Shown: one piece after another, positions 36,624 through 45,835 of the stretch
How positions within the stretch are numbered: the first letter of the stretch is position 1
Layout of the letters: every line of letters starts with the position of its first letter
DNA from: Pseudomonas sp. GD03944
Lineage (GTDB): Bacteria > Pseudomonadota > Gammaproteobacteria > Pseudomonadales > Pseudomonadaceae
Reading direction: 5' to 3'
DNA: 64,000 nt
Assembly (NCBI RefSeq): GCF_029839275.1
Contig: NZ_JAOCAH010000011.1
Coordinates: 123,818 to 187,817, forward strand
Notes under the pieces: model-generated
What the model was told of the DNA's origin: nothing
Databases searched by the model: none
What the model saw: only the letters and a program-made list of their open reading frames with translations
Position numbers and translations under genes: made by a program

Positions 36624-38066
36624 ATGAAACTCGCCCGTCTGCGCACCGACGTCCTGGCCGGACTCACTTCCTCCTTCGCCCTGGTGCCCGAGTGCATCGC
36701 CTTTGCCCTGGTGGCCCACCTCAACCCGCTGATGGGGCTGTACGGGGCGTTCATCATCTGCACGATCACCGCCCTGTTCGGCGGCCGCCCGGGGATGATC
36801 TCCGGCGCGGCCGGCTCGATGGCGGTGGTGATCGTGGCGCTGGTGGTGCAGCACGGCGTGCAGTACCTGCTGGCCACGGTGCTGCTGGGCGGCCTGATCA
36901 TGCTGGCGTTCGGCTTGCTGCGCCTGGGCAAGCTGGTACGCATGGTGCCGCACCCGGTGATGATCGGCTTCGTCAACGGCCTGGCGATCATCATCGCCCT
37001 GGCCCAGCTGGAGCATTTCAAGCACGACGACGCCTGGCTCGGCGGCGCGCCGTTGCTGTGGATGCTCGGCCTGGTGGCGCTGACCATGGCCATCGTCTAC
37101 CTGCTGCCGCGCCTGACTCGCGCGGTGCCGCCGGCCCTGGTGGCGATCCTCGGCGTCGGCCTGCTGGTCTACCTGTTCGGCCTGCCCACCCACACCCTGG
37201 GCGACATGGCGCACATCGCCGGCGGCCTGCCGACCTTCGCCCTGCCGGACATTCCCTGGAACCTGGAAACCCTGCGGATCATCGCGCCCTATGCGGTACT
37301 GATGGCCCTGGTCGGCCTGCTGGAAACCCTGCTGACCCTGAACCTCACCGACGAAATCACCCAGACCCGCGGCCACACCAACCGCGAGTGCGTGGCCCTC
37401 GGCGCGGCCAACATGGTGTCCGGGGCGTTTGGCGGCATGGGCGGTTGCGCGATGATCGGCCAGACCGTGATCAACCTCAGCTCCGGCGGTCGTGGCCGGC
37501 TGTCCGGGGTGGTCAGTGGGGTGATGATCCTGCTGTTCGTGCTGTTTCTCGCCCCGCTGATCGAGCTGATCCCGCTGGCGGCGCTGGTGGGGGTGATGTT
37601 CGTGGTATCGCAGCAGACCTTCGCCTGGGCCTCGCTGCGGGTGCTGGGCAAGGTGCCGGCCAACGATGTGCTGGTGATCGTCGCGGTGACAGTGATCACC
37701 GTGTTCACCGACCTGGCCACTGCCGTGCTGTGCGGCATCGTCATCGCCGCGCTCAACTTCGCCTGGCAGCACGCCCGGGAACTGTACGTGGACAGCGACC
37801 CGCAAACCGATGGCAGCACCCTGTACCGGGCCCACGGCACGCTGTTCTTCGCCTCGACCACGCCGTTTCTCAACCTGTTCGACGTGGCCAACGACCCGCA
37901 CGAGGTGACGCTGGACTGCCGCCACCTGAGCTTTGTCGATTACTCGGCCATCGCCGCGCTGAAGACCCTGCGCGAACGCTATGAGAAAGCCGGCAAGCAC
38001 CTGCGCGTGGTGCACCTCTCCGAGCGTTGCAAGCAGTTGCTCAAGCGCGCCGGCGCCCACGACTGA
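36624..38066 (+). CDS. SulP family anion transporter with STAS domain
   Basis: A 480-residue inner-membrane SulP/SLC26 transporter. The membrane part starts with DVLAGLTSSFALVPECIAFA and GLYGAFIICTITALFGGRPG and holds about 10-14 helices. The cytoplasmic STAS domain is at about 395-480 (HEVTLDCRHLSFVDYSAIAA), with the Ser of the anti-sigma-antagonist signature present. Family substrates include sulfate, bicarbonate and dicarboxylates. The short length and single STAS fit BicA-like or YchM-like carriers, and no choice can be made. No carbonic anhydrase or sulfate gene is adjacent. It is divergent from the autotransporter (231 bases). Confidence 0.88.
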   Translation: MKLARLRTDVLAGLTSSFALVPECIAFALVAHLNPLMGLYGAFIICTITALFGGRPGMISGAAGSMAVVIVALVVQHGVQYLLATVLLGGLIMLAFGLLRLGKLVRMVPHPVMIGFVNGLAIIIALAQLEHFKHDDAWLGGAPLLWMLGLVALTMAIVYLLPRLTRAVPPALVAILGVGLLVYLFGLPTHTLGDMAHIAGGLPTFALPDIPWNLETLRIIAPYAVLMALVGLLETLLTLNLTDEITQTRGHTNRECVALGAANMVSGAFGGMGGCAMIGQTVINLSSGGRGRLSGVVSGVMILLFVLFLAPLIELIPLAALVGVMFVVSQQTFAWASLRVLGKVPANDVLVIVAVTVITVFTDLATAVLCGIVIAALNFAWQHARELYVDSDPQTDGSTLYRAHGTLFFASTTPFLNLFDVANDPHEVTLDCRHLSFVDYSAIAALKTLRERYEKAGKHLRVVHLSERCKQLLKRAGAHD

Positions 38067-38071
38067 GTGAC

Positions 38072-38099
38072 GCCGGCACCCGCAACGGCAGGTGCCGGC
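38072..38099. terminator. Hairpin between convergent sulP-type and chemoreceptor genes
   Basis: Perfect 9-bp inverted repeat GCCGGCACC / GGTGCCGGC around a 10-base loop in the 42-base gap between the two stops. Without a T run it is only a probable bidirectional terminator. Confidence 0.6.
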
Positions 38100-38108
38100 C
38101 GCTGAGGC

Positions 38109-39734
38109 TTACAGGCTGAAACGCCCCACCAGGCGGTTGAGGTCCGCCGCCAGGCGCGACAGCTCGTAGCTGGAGGCGCTGGTCTGGTGGGCGCCGGTGG
38201 CGGTCTGCACCGACAGGTCGCGGATGTTCACCAGGTTGCGGTCCACCTCGCGGGCCACCTGGGCCTGCTCTTCCGCCGCGCTGGCGATTACCAGGTTGCG
38301 CTCGTACATCTCGCCGATGGAACCGGTGATCTCGCTCAGCGCCAGCCCGGCGCTCTCTGCCAGCTCGCGGGTCGAGCGGGCCTTGCCGCTGCTGGTCTGC
38401 ATCGAGGTCAACGCCTGGCTGGCGCCATTGCGCATGCCGGACACCATCTGCTCGATTTCCTGGGTCGACTGCTGGGTGCGGTGCGCCAGGGCCCGCACCT
38501 CGTCGGCCACCACCGCGAAACCACGGCCGGACTCGCCTGCCCGCGCCGCCTCGATGGCCGCGTTGAGCGCCAGCAGGTTGGTCTGCTCGGCGATGGCGCG
38601 GATCACGTCCAGCACCTTGCCGATGTCCTGGGACTGGTTGGCCAAATCACGCACCAGCCCGGCCGTGGTGTCCACCTCGGCGGACAGCGTGGTGATGGCC
38701 TCGATGGTGTCGGCCACGCGCTCATGGCCCAGCTGCGCCGACTGGTTGGAGGCCTTGGACGCCTCGGACGTGGACACCGCGTTGCGCGCCACCTCATCCA
38801 CCGCCGCGCTCATCTCGTTGACCGCCGTGGCGGCCTGCTCGATCTCGTCGTTCTGCCGCTGCAGGCCACGGCCGGCTTCCTCGGTCACCGCGTTCAGCTC
38901 TTCGGCAGCCGCCGCCAGTTGGGTGGACGAACCGGAAATCTGCGCCATGGTTTCGCGCAGGTTGTTCTGCATCTGCTGCAGGGACGCCTGCAACTGGCTG
39001 ACCTCGTCCTGGCCGTCGACCTGGATCGGCTTGGTCAGGTCACCGGCCGCCACGTGCTGGGCCGCCTGCACCGCGCCGCGCAGCGGGCCGACGATGCTGC
39101 GGGTGAGCATCCAGGCCAGGCCGACGGTGGCCAGCGCGGCGATCAGAATCACCAGGATTACCACATAGCGCGAGTTGGCGTACTGCGCTGCCGCCTCACG
39201 TCCCTCCTGCTCGATGCCCTTGGCGTAGATCTCGCCCAGTTCGTTGAGCTGCGCGCCGGTGCCGTCCACCACCGGCTTCATGTCCACCAGCAGCAGCTTG
39301 TTCAGCGCCGCCGTGTCGCCGGTGCGCGCCAGGGTGAAGGAGTCGGCCATGCCGCGCTGGTAAATGGCGAAATCGCGGCGGAACTGCTCGTAGAGGCGCT
39401 CTTCTTCCGGGGTGTCGACCAGCCGCTCGTAGTCGCTGATATTGGTCATCAACACCTGATTGCGGGCCTCGTACTGGCTGCGGTAGGTGTCGATGTTGGC
39501 CGGCTCCGGGTCCAGGGCCAGCCGCAGGGAAATGGTGCGGATGCGCAGCATGTTCTCGCGGATGGTGTCGACCGCGCGGATGCTCGGCACCCAATCCTGT
39601 TCGATCACCTCGGCGCGCTCGCGGATGCTGGACATCTTGCCCAGGGAAAAGACACCGAGCAGCGCCACCATCATGGCGATCAAGGCAAAACCGAATGCAG
39701 CCCGTGGAGCGATATTCCATTGACGAAGAAGCAT
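38109..39734 (-). CDS. Methyl-accepting chemotaxis protein with four-helix-bundle sensor
   Basis: A 541-residue chemoreceptor. TM1 (about 11-31), a periplasmic four-helix-bundle (4HB_MCP) domain of about 155 residues, TM2 (about 190-210, VVILVILIAALATVGLAWML), HAMP (LTRSIVGPLRGAVQAAQHVA onward), then a long cytoplasmic coiled coil with the invariant hairpin EQTNLLALNAAIEAARAGE and RGFAVVADEVRALAHRTQQS. There is no CheR-docking pentapeptide at the C-terminus (ends LVGRFSL). Start MLLRQWN has GAGG six bases upstream; an in-frame ATG 57 bases upstream (39791) is less likely. The ligand is unknown. It lies within a few kb of the auxin locus but nothing ties the two directly. Confidence 0.92.
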   Translation of the reverse strand: MLLRQWNIAPRAAFGFALIAMMVALLGVFSLGKMSSIRERAEVIEQDWVPSIRAVDTIRENMLRIRTISLRLALDPEPANIDTYRSQYEARNQVLMTNISDYERLVDTPEEERLYEQFRRDFAIYQRGMADSFTLARTGDTAALNKLLLVDMKPVVDGTGAQLNELGEIYAKGIEQEGREAAAQYANSRYVVILVILIAALATVGLAWMLTRSIVGPLRGAVQAAQHVAAGDLTKPIQVDGQDEVSQLQASLQQMQNNLRETMAQISGSSTQLAAAAEELNAVTEEAGRGLQRQNDEIEQAATAVNEMSAAVDEVARNAVSTSEASKASNQSAQLGHERVADTIEAITTLSAEVDTTAGLVRDLANQSQDIGKVLDVIRAIAEQTNLLALNAAIEAARAGESGRGFAVVADEVRALAHRTQQSTQEIEQMVSGMRNGASQALTSMQTSSGKARSTRELAESAGLALSEITGSIGEMYERNLVIASAAEEQAQVAREVDRNLVNIRDLSVQTATGAHQTSASSYELSRLAADLNRLVGRFSL

Positions 39735-40093
39735 GGAGACCTCTGAGAGATATTGTTGTACGACAACCGCACAGCAGACCCCACACCCCATACGACACAG
39801 CCTGGTGCATCAAGGCCCTTCGGTTCACGCGACAAGCAGCGGGAGGGTCGGCGACCCGGGCAGCCTCTGATTGCGCGGAGCCATCATAGTCGTACGATGA
39901 CTCAGCCGGATAGGGGGGGCTTGCACACAAACGGGGCGCCTTCCGACAGCCGGCAGCATCCGGGCTACCGGCGCGGTAGAGCCTCGCGAGCCATGGCGGC
40001 ACGCTGCCGGGGCGACCACCCGGCGGGTAAATGAAGCGCTGGCCGGTGCATGGCGGTCAGAGCCAGGACAGCTCATTGCACAAGGACGCCGCC
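39735..40093. other. Divergent intergenic region, no gene seen
   Basis: About 360 bases between the chemoreceptor and alpha/beta hydrolase starts. Frames here are short and lack ribosome binding sites. Promoters of both genes must lie within it; no clear sigma-28 (FliA) box or sigma-70 pair was convincingly recognised and no repeat family is present. Confidence 0.45.
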
Positions 40094-40972
40094 ATGCCTT
40101 CCACCTTTCCGGTTCGCCACCTTCATCTGGACCTCGACGGGGTCGACATCTTCTACCGCAGCGCCGGCCCGACGGACGCCCCCGTTGTGCTGCTGCCCCA
40201 CGGCTACCCCTGCTCGTCCTACGAGTTCCGCAACTACATGGCGCGCCTCGGCGATCGCTGGCACCTGGTGGCGCCGGACTTTCCCGGCTGCGGCTACTCG
40301 GCCACGCCGGACACCTTCGCCTATGACTTCGACGGCTACGCGGATTTTCTCGACCGTTTTACCCAGCGTCTGGGCATCGCCCGCTTCGCCCTGTACCTGC
40401 ACGATTTCGGCTCGCAGATCGGCTTGCGCCTGGCCATCGCCCAGCCCGACCGCATCGCTGCACTCGTCGTGCAGAACGGCGACATCTACGAAGACACCCT
40501 GGGGCCGAAATACGCCGGACTGCAGCAATTCTTCGCCAACCCGACCCAGGCGGCACGGGACGAGCTGGCGCAAGCGGTGAGCCTGGATGGCTTCGAGGAG
40601 GAGTTCCTGAACGAGGTGGGCCCGGACATGGCGCTGCGCATCCCGCCGGACCTCTGGCACCTGCACTGGGCGCTGATGACGCCCCGGCGTCGGCAGATAG
40701 CGGTAGACGTGATCGCCGGCCTCAAGGACAACCTCGCCTGGTTCCCGCGTTACCAGGCCTACCTGCGCGAGCACCAGCCGCCGACCCTGATCGTCTGGGG
40801 CCCGCGCGACGGCTACATGCCCGAAGCCTCGGCCCGGGCCTACCTGCGCGACCTGCCCAACGCCGAACTGCACCTGTTCAACGACGGCGGCCACTGGCTG
40901 CTGGAAACCCATCTCGAAGAAATGGTGGCGCTGACCCGCGGCTTTCTTGGCCGGGTGCACACGGTTGCATAA
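40094..40972 (+). CDS. Alpha/beta hydrolase with Asp nucleophile (epoxide hydrolase/dehalogenase-like)
   Basis: A 292-residue soluble hydrolase. The oxyanion-hole motif is PHGYPCSSYEF. The nucleophile elbow reads LYLHDFGSQIG, with Asp104 where epoxide hydrolases and haloacid/haloalkane dehalogenases have their nucleophile. The catalytic His is His267 in NDGGHWLLETH. A cap domain occupies about 130-215. Such enzymes open epoxides or remove halogens through an aspartyl ester; the substrate is unknown. Start chosen at MPSTFPVRHLHLDLDG with AAGGA upstream; the frame is open 63 bases further but without support. Confidence 0.83.
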   Translation: MPSTFPVRHLHLDLDGVDIFYRSAGPTDAPVVLLPHGYPCSSYEFRNYMARLGDRWHLVAPDFPGCGYSATPDTFAYDFDGYADFLDRFTQRLGIARFALYLHDFGSQIGLRLAIAQPDRIAALVVQNGDIYEDTLGPKYAGLQQFFANPTQAARDELAQAVSLDGFEEEFLNEVGPDMALRIPPDLWHLHWALMTPRRRQIAVDVIAGLKDNLAWFPRYQAYLREHQPPTLIVWGPRDGYMPEASARAYLRDLPNAELHLFNDGGHWLLETHLEEMVALTRGFLGRVHTVA

Positions 40973-41100
40973 GGCGCCATCTGGAGGGGGTGACCGAACG
41001 GGGCGGCAACGGCTGAAAAAAATTTCAGGAAAAGTGCGATTTCGGGCCGTTTTCGAAGGGTGAGAACACTAAATACATGGTCTACAAGGAAACAACGACC

Positions 41101-41262
41101 ATGAACAAACTCCCCCTTATCAACACCCTGATCGCCCTGCTCGCCCTCGCCTACACCGCCGGCTTCCTCAACCCACTCGCCCCCAAACCGGAGCCGACGC
41201 CGGCCCCTTACGTGCTGTGTGTCTCTCAGCCGCCCGCCACGACCTGCCTGCTCCGGGTATGA
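41101..41262 (+). CDS. Possible small single-helix membrane protein
   Basis: A 53-codon frame beginning MNKLPLINTLIALLALAYTA: one hydrophobic helix, then a Pro-rich tail (NPLAPKPEPTPAPYVLC) with two Cys. AAGGA lies about 11 bases before the ATG, and an AT-rich promoter-like stretch precedes it (41030-41080). An in-frame ATG 24 bases upstream is an alternative. No family recognised; it could be spurious. Confidence 0.4.
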   Translation: MNKLPLINTLIALLALAYTAGFLNPLAPKPEPTPAPYVLCVSQPPATTCLLRV

Positions 41263-41290
41263 CCCGGTGCCAGGCAAGCCGGGAGCCGCA

Positions 41291-42472
41291 TCAGGTGCAG
41301 GGCTTCATCGCCGGCGGGGTGGCCAGCAGCGGGCGGACAACGCTCAGCAGCCCCAGGAGCGCCATGGCCGCCCCCACCCAGAACGGTGCGCGCAAGCCGT
41401 AGCCGGCGTCGATCACCGCACCACCGGCCCAACTGCCGAATGCCAGCCCGGCGGTGATCACCGAGGTGTGCAGGGTGTTGACCAGGGCACCGGGCTCGGC
41501 CGCCCTCATCACCCGGGCCACCATCGCCGGGTTCAGCGCCACACCGGTCAGCCCGAGCAGGATGAAGCACACCAGGCTCAGCCAGTGCAGATCCCCTGCA
41601 AGGGCAAAACCGCTCAACGCCAGCACCATCACCGCCAGCCCGCAGGCAAGCGCGGGGAAGGTATAACGGTCGGCGATGCGGCCGATGAACATATTGCCCA
41701 GCACATTGGCCACGCCGTAGCTGGCGAGCAGCAGCGCGATATGCGTCGGCGAAATGCCAACCTCCTGAATGAAGATCGGCACGCAATAACTGAAGGCTGC
41801 GAAGGTGGAGCCAATGATCAGGCCGCTGGTGAGGTACGCCCCCCACAGGCTGCGGTTGCGCACGTCCGCAAGTTGCCGGCCCAGTGCAGGCTGGCTACCG
41901 GCCTCGTCCTTCGGCAGGCGCAACACGGCCAGCACTGTACACAGCAGCGCCAGTGCCACCACCGCCCACGAGCTGGCTCGCCAGCCGAAATGCTGTTCCA
42001 CCAGGGTGGTCATCGGCACGCCAATGACCGGCGACAGCATCAACCCGGCCAGCACCACCGACGCCGCCCGACCACGCTCGGCAGGCCCGACCAGCCCGGC
42101 GCAGAGCGTCATGCACAAACCGATGCAGGCCGCGCTAGATACGCCCATGATCACCCGCGCCACCAGCATCACCTCGTAACTCTGGGCCGCCGCGGCCAGC
42201 GCACCGGCCGCCACATACACCGCCAGCAGACCGACCAGGGCATGCTTGCTGCTGATGCCCTTGGCCAACAGCAGCATGGTCACGGGCGGCCCACCCAGGG
42301 CCATGCCCAGGGCATAGAAGGCGATCAGGTTACCGACCTGGGCCAGGCTCACCGAGAACGCATCGGCCAACGCCGGCATCATCCCCGCGACCATGAACTC
42401 GGCGGTCACCAGCGAAAAAATGGTCACGCCCAGCAGATAGACAAGAGGTGGCAATGGGGAACGGTTGGACAT
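41291..42472 (-). CDS. MFS transporter, DHA1 family
   Basis: A 393-residue inner-membrane transporter with 12 predicted helices. Helix 1 VTIFSLVTAEFMVAGMMPAL and motif A-like region after helix 2 place it with AraJ/Bcr-type drug/proton antiporters; RVIMGVSSAACIGLCMTLCA marks helix 4 and GLMLSPVIGVPMTTLVEQHF motif C/helix 5. It is monocistronic and lies next to the 3' end of the auxin locus. Transport of an aromatic or auxin-related compound is conceivable, since iac loci in other bacteria carry MFS genes, but nothing in the sequence shows it. Confidence 0.84.
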   Translation of the reverse strand: MSNRSPLPPLVYLLGVTIFSLVTAEFMVAGMMPALADAFSVSLAQVGNLIAFYALGMALGGPPVTMLLLAKGISSKHALVGLLAVYVAAGALAAAAQSYEVMLVARVIMGVSSAACIGLCMTLCAGLVGPAERGRAASVVLAGLMLSPVIGVPMTTLVEQHFGWRASSWAVVALALLCTVLAVLRLPKDEAGSQPALGRQLADVRNRSLWGAYLTSGLIIGSTFAAFSYCVPIFIQEVGISPTHIALLLASYGVANVLGNMFIGRIADRYTFPALACGLAVMVLALSGFALAGDLHWLSLVCFILLGLTGVALNPAMVARVMRAAEPGALVNTLHTSVITAGLAFGSWAGGAVIDAGYGLRAPFWVGAAMALLGLLSVVRPLLATPPAMKPCT

Positions 42473-42817
42473 GGCTGCCTCTGGCTTGAATTCGGCTGGC
42501 CACCCTAGGGATTGTTGAACGCTGGGTCAAATGATTGCTGGGCATAGTGAATATGCCTGGCGGACGAGCCAACACGGCACGCTAGAGCTCGCAATGGTCA
42601 TGCGTCGCCTTCGTTACCATGCCTCTGCTTCAATTGAAAAAAGCAGAACGCTGCGGCCAGGTGCCGGTCATTTTCCACACCGAACCATCGCTACAGCCTC
42701 CAACGCCAGACCACTGCATGCGACAGCCTTGGGCGATAGCGACATGAATGTGCTCTTGCTGCCAACACAGGTCCAGAACCTGCATTGGCAGCGCGGAGCC
42801 GACCTGAAACTGGATAA
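42473..42817. other. Intergenic region, no convincing gene
   Basis: 345 bases between the MFS gene start and the catA stop. A 97-codon frame on the plus strand (42531-42824) runs through it but has no ribosome binding site, odd composition and no similarity that I recognise. Base composition from about 42600 on is less GC-rich than the flanks, so it may be decayed sequence at the left edge of the auxin block. Confidence 0.4.
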
Positions 42818-43756
42818 CTATTGAGTGGACTGCAACGCACGAGGGCGCACATTACGCTGCTCGGCATCAGGCAAGGTGGCGCTCTGCAACTGGAAGTCGA
42901 ATTTCACTTCGGCGAAACGAGCGCCTTGGAAACCATGGTCACGCGCAGCAGCCTCGTTCTCGACGAAGTTGACATCGCCTATCAAGCCCTCACGGGTGGC
43001 ATACGCAAAGTCATCCCATAGGTACTCGTCGCCAGCCAGATTGATCTGCGTGGTCAGGTGGCGATAACCCGACGCGGAAATGAAGAAATGGATATGCGCC
43101 GGACGGTTGCCGTGACGACCAAGCAGGTTGAGCACTTCCTGGGTGGTGCCTTCCGGCGGGCAGCCATAGCCTGACGGGATGATACTGCGGGCACGGTAGC
43201 GGCCCTCGGCATCGGTGACGATGCGGCGACGCAGGTTGAATTCGCTTTGGCTCGAATCGAAGTAGGAGTAGGTGCCCTTGGTATTGGCGTGCCACAAGTC
43301 GACAACGGCGCCAGCGACCGGCTGGCCGTAGGCGTCGACTACACGGCCGTGGAGGTACATCGGCGTACCGGGGTCAGCACCGTCATCCATCCGCGCCTCA
43401 CCTTCGGACATCGGCGCGCCGGCGACGTACAGCGGCCCTTCGATGGTGCGCGGCGTGCCGCCGATCAGCCCGGCCACCTCGTCCTGCGCATCGAGCAACA
43501 GATCCAGGTAGTGTTCCAGGCCCAGTCCGGCCACCAGCAGGCCAGCTTCACTGCGGGCACCCATGCGGTTGAAATAGTCCACGGCCATCCAGAACTCCTC
43601 GGTGGTCACCTCCAGGTCCTCGATGAGGCGGATGCTGTCCATCAGGATACGGTTGACCAGCGCCTTCATCCGCGGGCTGCCCTGGTCATTGGTGAGGCCA
43701 CTGACCTCCTTGAAGAAGGTCTGAACGCTTTCGGTGTTCGACAGTTTGATGCTCAT
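42818..43756 (-). CDS. catA: Catechol 1,2-dioxygenase
   Basis: A 312-residue intradiol ring-cleaving enzyme turning catechol into cis,cis-muconate with Fe(III). The four iron ligands are visible: Tyr163 (TKGTYSYF), Tyr197 (PSGYGCPPEG), His221 and His223 (NRPAHIHFF). The N-terminal helical dimerisation region has GLGLEHYLDLLLDAQDEVAG and GPLYVAGAP. Length matches CatA (about 310). GAGGAAACAGCC precedes the ATG. It is the last gene of the minus-strand block after iacG, the porin and the NIPSNAP gene, and gives the lower-pathway entry for catechol made from indole-3-acetate. catB and catC are absent from the window. Confidence 0.95.
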   Translation of the reverse strand: MSIKLSNTESVQTFFKEVSGLTNDQGSPRMKALVNRILMDSIRLIEDLEVTTEEFWMAVDYFNRMGARSEAGLLVAGLGLEHYLDLLLDAQDEVAGLIGGTPRTIEGPLYVAGAPMSEGEARMDDGADPGTPMYLHGRVVDAYGQPVAGAVVDLWHANTKGTYSYFDSSQSEFNLRRRIVTDAEGRYRARSIIPSGYGCPPEGTTQEVLNLLGRHGNRPAHIHFFISASGYRHLTTQINLAGDEYLWDDFAYATREGLIGDVNFVENEAAARDHGFQGARFAEVKFDFQLQSATLPDAEQRNVRPRALQSTQ

Positions 43757-43873
43757 GGCTGTTTCCTCATCTTGTCGTTGTCGGGCTGGAATGTGTGATC
43801 AGAGATCGTTCCGGTGGATCGGCAGGGGGAGACAGAGGCGGCTCGCCTCGCCGTCCCTGTGATGTCATGCGCC

Positions 43874-44497
43874 CTACTGCAATGGCGAAAACGCCGCTGG
43901 CAGGTAGAGCGTGGAGTGCATCTCGCGCAGTTGCGGTCCGGAGTTCTCAGGCGGCCAGACACCGTCGGCCACCGCACGGGTGCGTACGTCCAGGCGCTGC
44001 TCCTGGCTGGCGTAGGGCCAGATGTGCAGGTAACGCGGGGTGCGCCCGTCAGTGGCAAAGAAGGCCGCGTAGACAGCCGAATAGCCTGAATCGGTGCGCG
44101 GGCCGACGGCCTTTTCCCAGCCGGCCATCGTCGGTGCAAGGCCGGACGGAATCAGGTTGTATTCGCGCAGCTCGTAGAACGGCCCGTAGTGGCCGGGATC
44201 CAGGGGCTCGAGGAAGGGGAAGAGGGTGTAGTTCTCCACCTTCATGTCGAGCAGGAAGGCCTCGATGCCAAAGGCATCGTTTGCCATCAGGAAACGTTCG
44301 CGCTCGCATTGACGGGCCGCCTCGTCGCGGAAACCACGCAACACGGCGATCTGGTTCAGCGGGCCGATTTCGGACGACCAGCAGCCCATCAGGACGCAGC
44401 CATCGCGCACTTCGGCGAGGGTTTCGCGCAGCTGCGCCAGGGCCGTAGCCGGGGTGCGCACACGCAAGGTAAAGGTCATCAATTCGTAGAGTCGCAT
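43874..44497 (-). CDS. NIPSNAP family protein
   Basis: A 207-residue dimeric ferredoxin-like fold protein with two NIPSNAP repeats, MRLYELMTFTLRVRTPA at the start and YELREYNLIPSGLAPTMAGW in the second half. Pseudomonad NIPSNAP proteins often sit in aromatic degradation clusters, sometimes as small auxiliary or monooxygenase-like subunits, but the activity is unproven. It lies between the OprD porin and catA on the same strand with short gaps, so it is probably co-expressed with auxin or catechol catabolism. Confidence 0.82.
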   Translation of the reverse strand: MRLYELMTFTLRVRTPATALAQLRETLAEVRDGCVLMGCWSSEIGPLNQIAVLRGFRDEAARQCERERFLMANDAFGIEAFLLDMKVENYTLFPFLEPLDPGHYGPFYELREYNLIPSGLAPTMAGWEKAVGPRTDSGYSAVYAAFFATDGRTPRYLHIWPYASQEQRLDVRTRAVADGVWPPENSGPQLREMHSTLYLPAAFSPLQ

Positions 44498-44557
44498 CGT
44501 GTTCTCGCAGCAAGTAGATGCAGGCGAGGCTAGGTCGCGGACCCGCCCCGCCGCGGG

Positions 44558-45835
44558 TCAGAACTTGAACGTGTAGGAGGTGATCAGGCGATTCTCCTGG
44601 TAGTCGGCACCGGAAGCTGCGCCATTGCCATAGCGGGTCTTTACATCGATGTTGCGCCACTCGATCCCCACGCCCTTGAGCGGGCCGCTCTGCACGGCGT
44701 AGCTGAGGACAATGTTGCGCTCGCTCTCCAGGTTCTGATCCAGGGCGTTGCTGCCCCGGTCGATCCCAGTACCACGCATATAGCGGGTCATCAGCTTCAG
44801 CCCCGGAACGCCATAGCCGGCGAAATTCAGGTCGTAGCGCAGTTGCCAGGAACTTTCGTTGGGCTTGACGAAGGCCACGGTTGACCAGTTCACCAGGTAA
44901 GGCTGCGGTGCATAGCCGTTGAGGGTGGGGAAGGTGCTGTCACCGAGCATGCGCTGATAGCCGACGCCGATGGCATGGGCCCCTTTGCGCAGAGTGGTCA
45001 TCGCGCCGTAGGAGCGATTGTCGATGTCCTCGTAGAACGCCTTGCCGTCCTCGCGGTTGTCGAAGTAACGCAGGTCTGTCTTCAGCCCGAAGCCGTTGCC
45101 CAGGTCGGCGTTGTAGGTAGCGCCCAGGTACTGCTGCTGGTAGATATCTTCCAACTGACCGTAGAAGTAGGTCGCCGACAGTGCCGGGGTAAAGGCATAG
45201 GTGGCACCCGCGAAGTTCAGGCCGTCACTACGGTGCTGAATGTCCGGACCGTTGAACAGGTACATCTTCTCGCGGTTGGACGATTCGCGGCTGCTGATCT
45301 CGGTGAAGCGGCCGGCTGTAAGGGTCAGCTTGTCCACCTCGCGTGACTCCAGCATGAAGCCGTGATAGGTGGTGATCAGTTGGCGCGAATCGTCGTAGAA
45401 GGCCACCGGTAGCGTCGGGCGATGCTCACCGATCTTCAGCTCTGTCCTGGAGTAGCGCACCTTGGCGGTCAATGCGGCGCGCCCGTAGTCGCGAACTTGT
45501 TCGCCCTTGCTGTCGTCGTAGGGAATGATGGAATCCGGGCCGCGCCCGCCACCGCCGTCCAGGCGATAGGCATATTGCCCAGAAACGTCGAGACCGAATT
45601 GCAGAGTGCCTTCGGTATATCCGGAAATTGCACGAAAATCGAAACCCTGAGTCCAACTGCCAACGCGAGACTTGGGCGCATCGTGCTGTTTGAAGTCGCG
45701 GTCGATATAAAAATTGCGCAAACCGAGACTGATGTCTCGATCATTGAAGAAATCAGCCTGGGCGGAAATCGAAGTACACATGCTCATTAAGCCAACAGCA
45801 CCCAAGCTGCCGGCCAGCCAGTTATTCTGGAACAT
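44558..45835 (-). CDS. OprD family outer-membrane porin
   Basis: A 425-residue porin with signal peptide (about 1-28, ending SISAQA) and the OprD/OpdK 18-strand barrel pattern: ADFFNDRDISLGLRNFYIDR at the mature N-terminus, RSYGAMTTLRKGAHAIGVGY mid-protein and a C-terminal YTFKF. OprD-family channels take up amino acids (OccD) or aromatic and other carboxylates (OccK). Placement between iacG and catA suggests indole-3-acetate or a related carboxylate passes through it; that is inference. The 267 bases upstream carry an ACTGTCC/GGACAGT palindrome at 45969-45991. Confidence 0.9.
   Translation of the reverse strand: MFQNNWLAGSLGAVGLMSMCTSISAQADFFNDRDISLGLRNFYIDRDFKQHDAPKSRVGSWTQGFDFRAISGYTEGTLQFGLDVSGQYAYRLDGGGGRGPDSIIPYDDSKGEQVRDYGRAALTAKVRYSRTELKIGEHRPTLPVAFYDDSRQLITTYHGFMLESREVDKLTLTAGRFTEISSRESSNREKMYLFNGPDIQHRSDGLNFAGATYAFTPALSATYFYGQLEDIYQQQYLGATYNADLGNGFGLKTDLRYFDNREDGKAFYEDIDNRSYGAMTTLRKGAHAIGVGYQRMLGDSTFPTLNGYAPQPYLVNWSTVAFVKPNESSWQLRYDLNFAGYGVPGLKLMTRYMRGTGIDRGSNALDQNLESERNIVLSYAVQSGPLKGVGIEWRNIDVKTRYGNGAASGADYQENRLITSYTFKF

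Noticed and set aside
36393..38060. Upstream extension of the autotransporter frame giving a 2229-residue protein
   Set aside because: The extension is antisense to a well-supported SulP transporter gene and has His/Gln/Asp-rich shadow composition. The signal peptide at the 36392 start marks the real N-terminus.
41038..42472. MFS gene at 41291-42472 as a member of the auxin operon
   Set aside because: Same strand, but separated from catA by 345 bases and lying beyond it with no shared signal; kept as an independent gene.
42531..42824. 97-codon plus-strand frame downstream of catA
   Set aside because: No ribosome binding site, no similarity recognised, uneven composition; kept only as part of an unassigned intergenic region.
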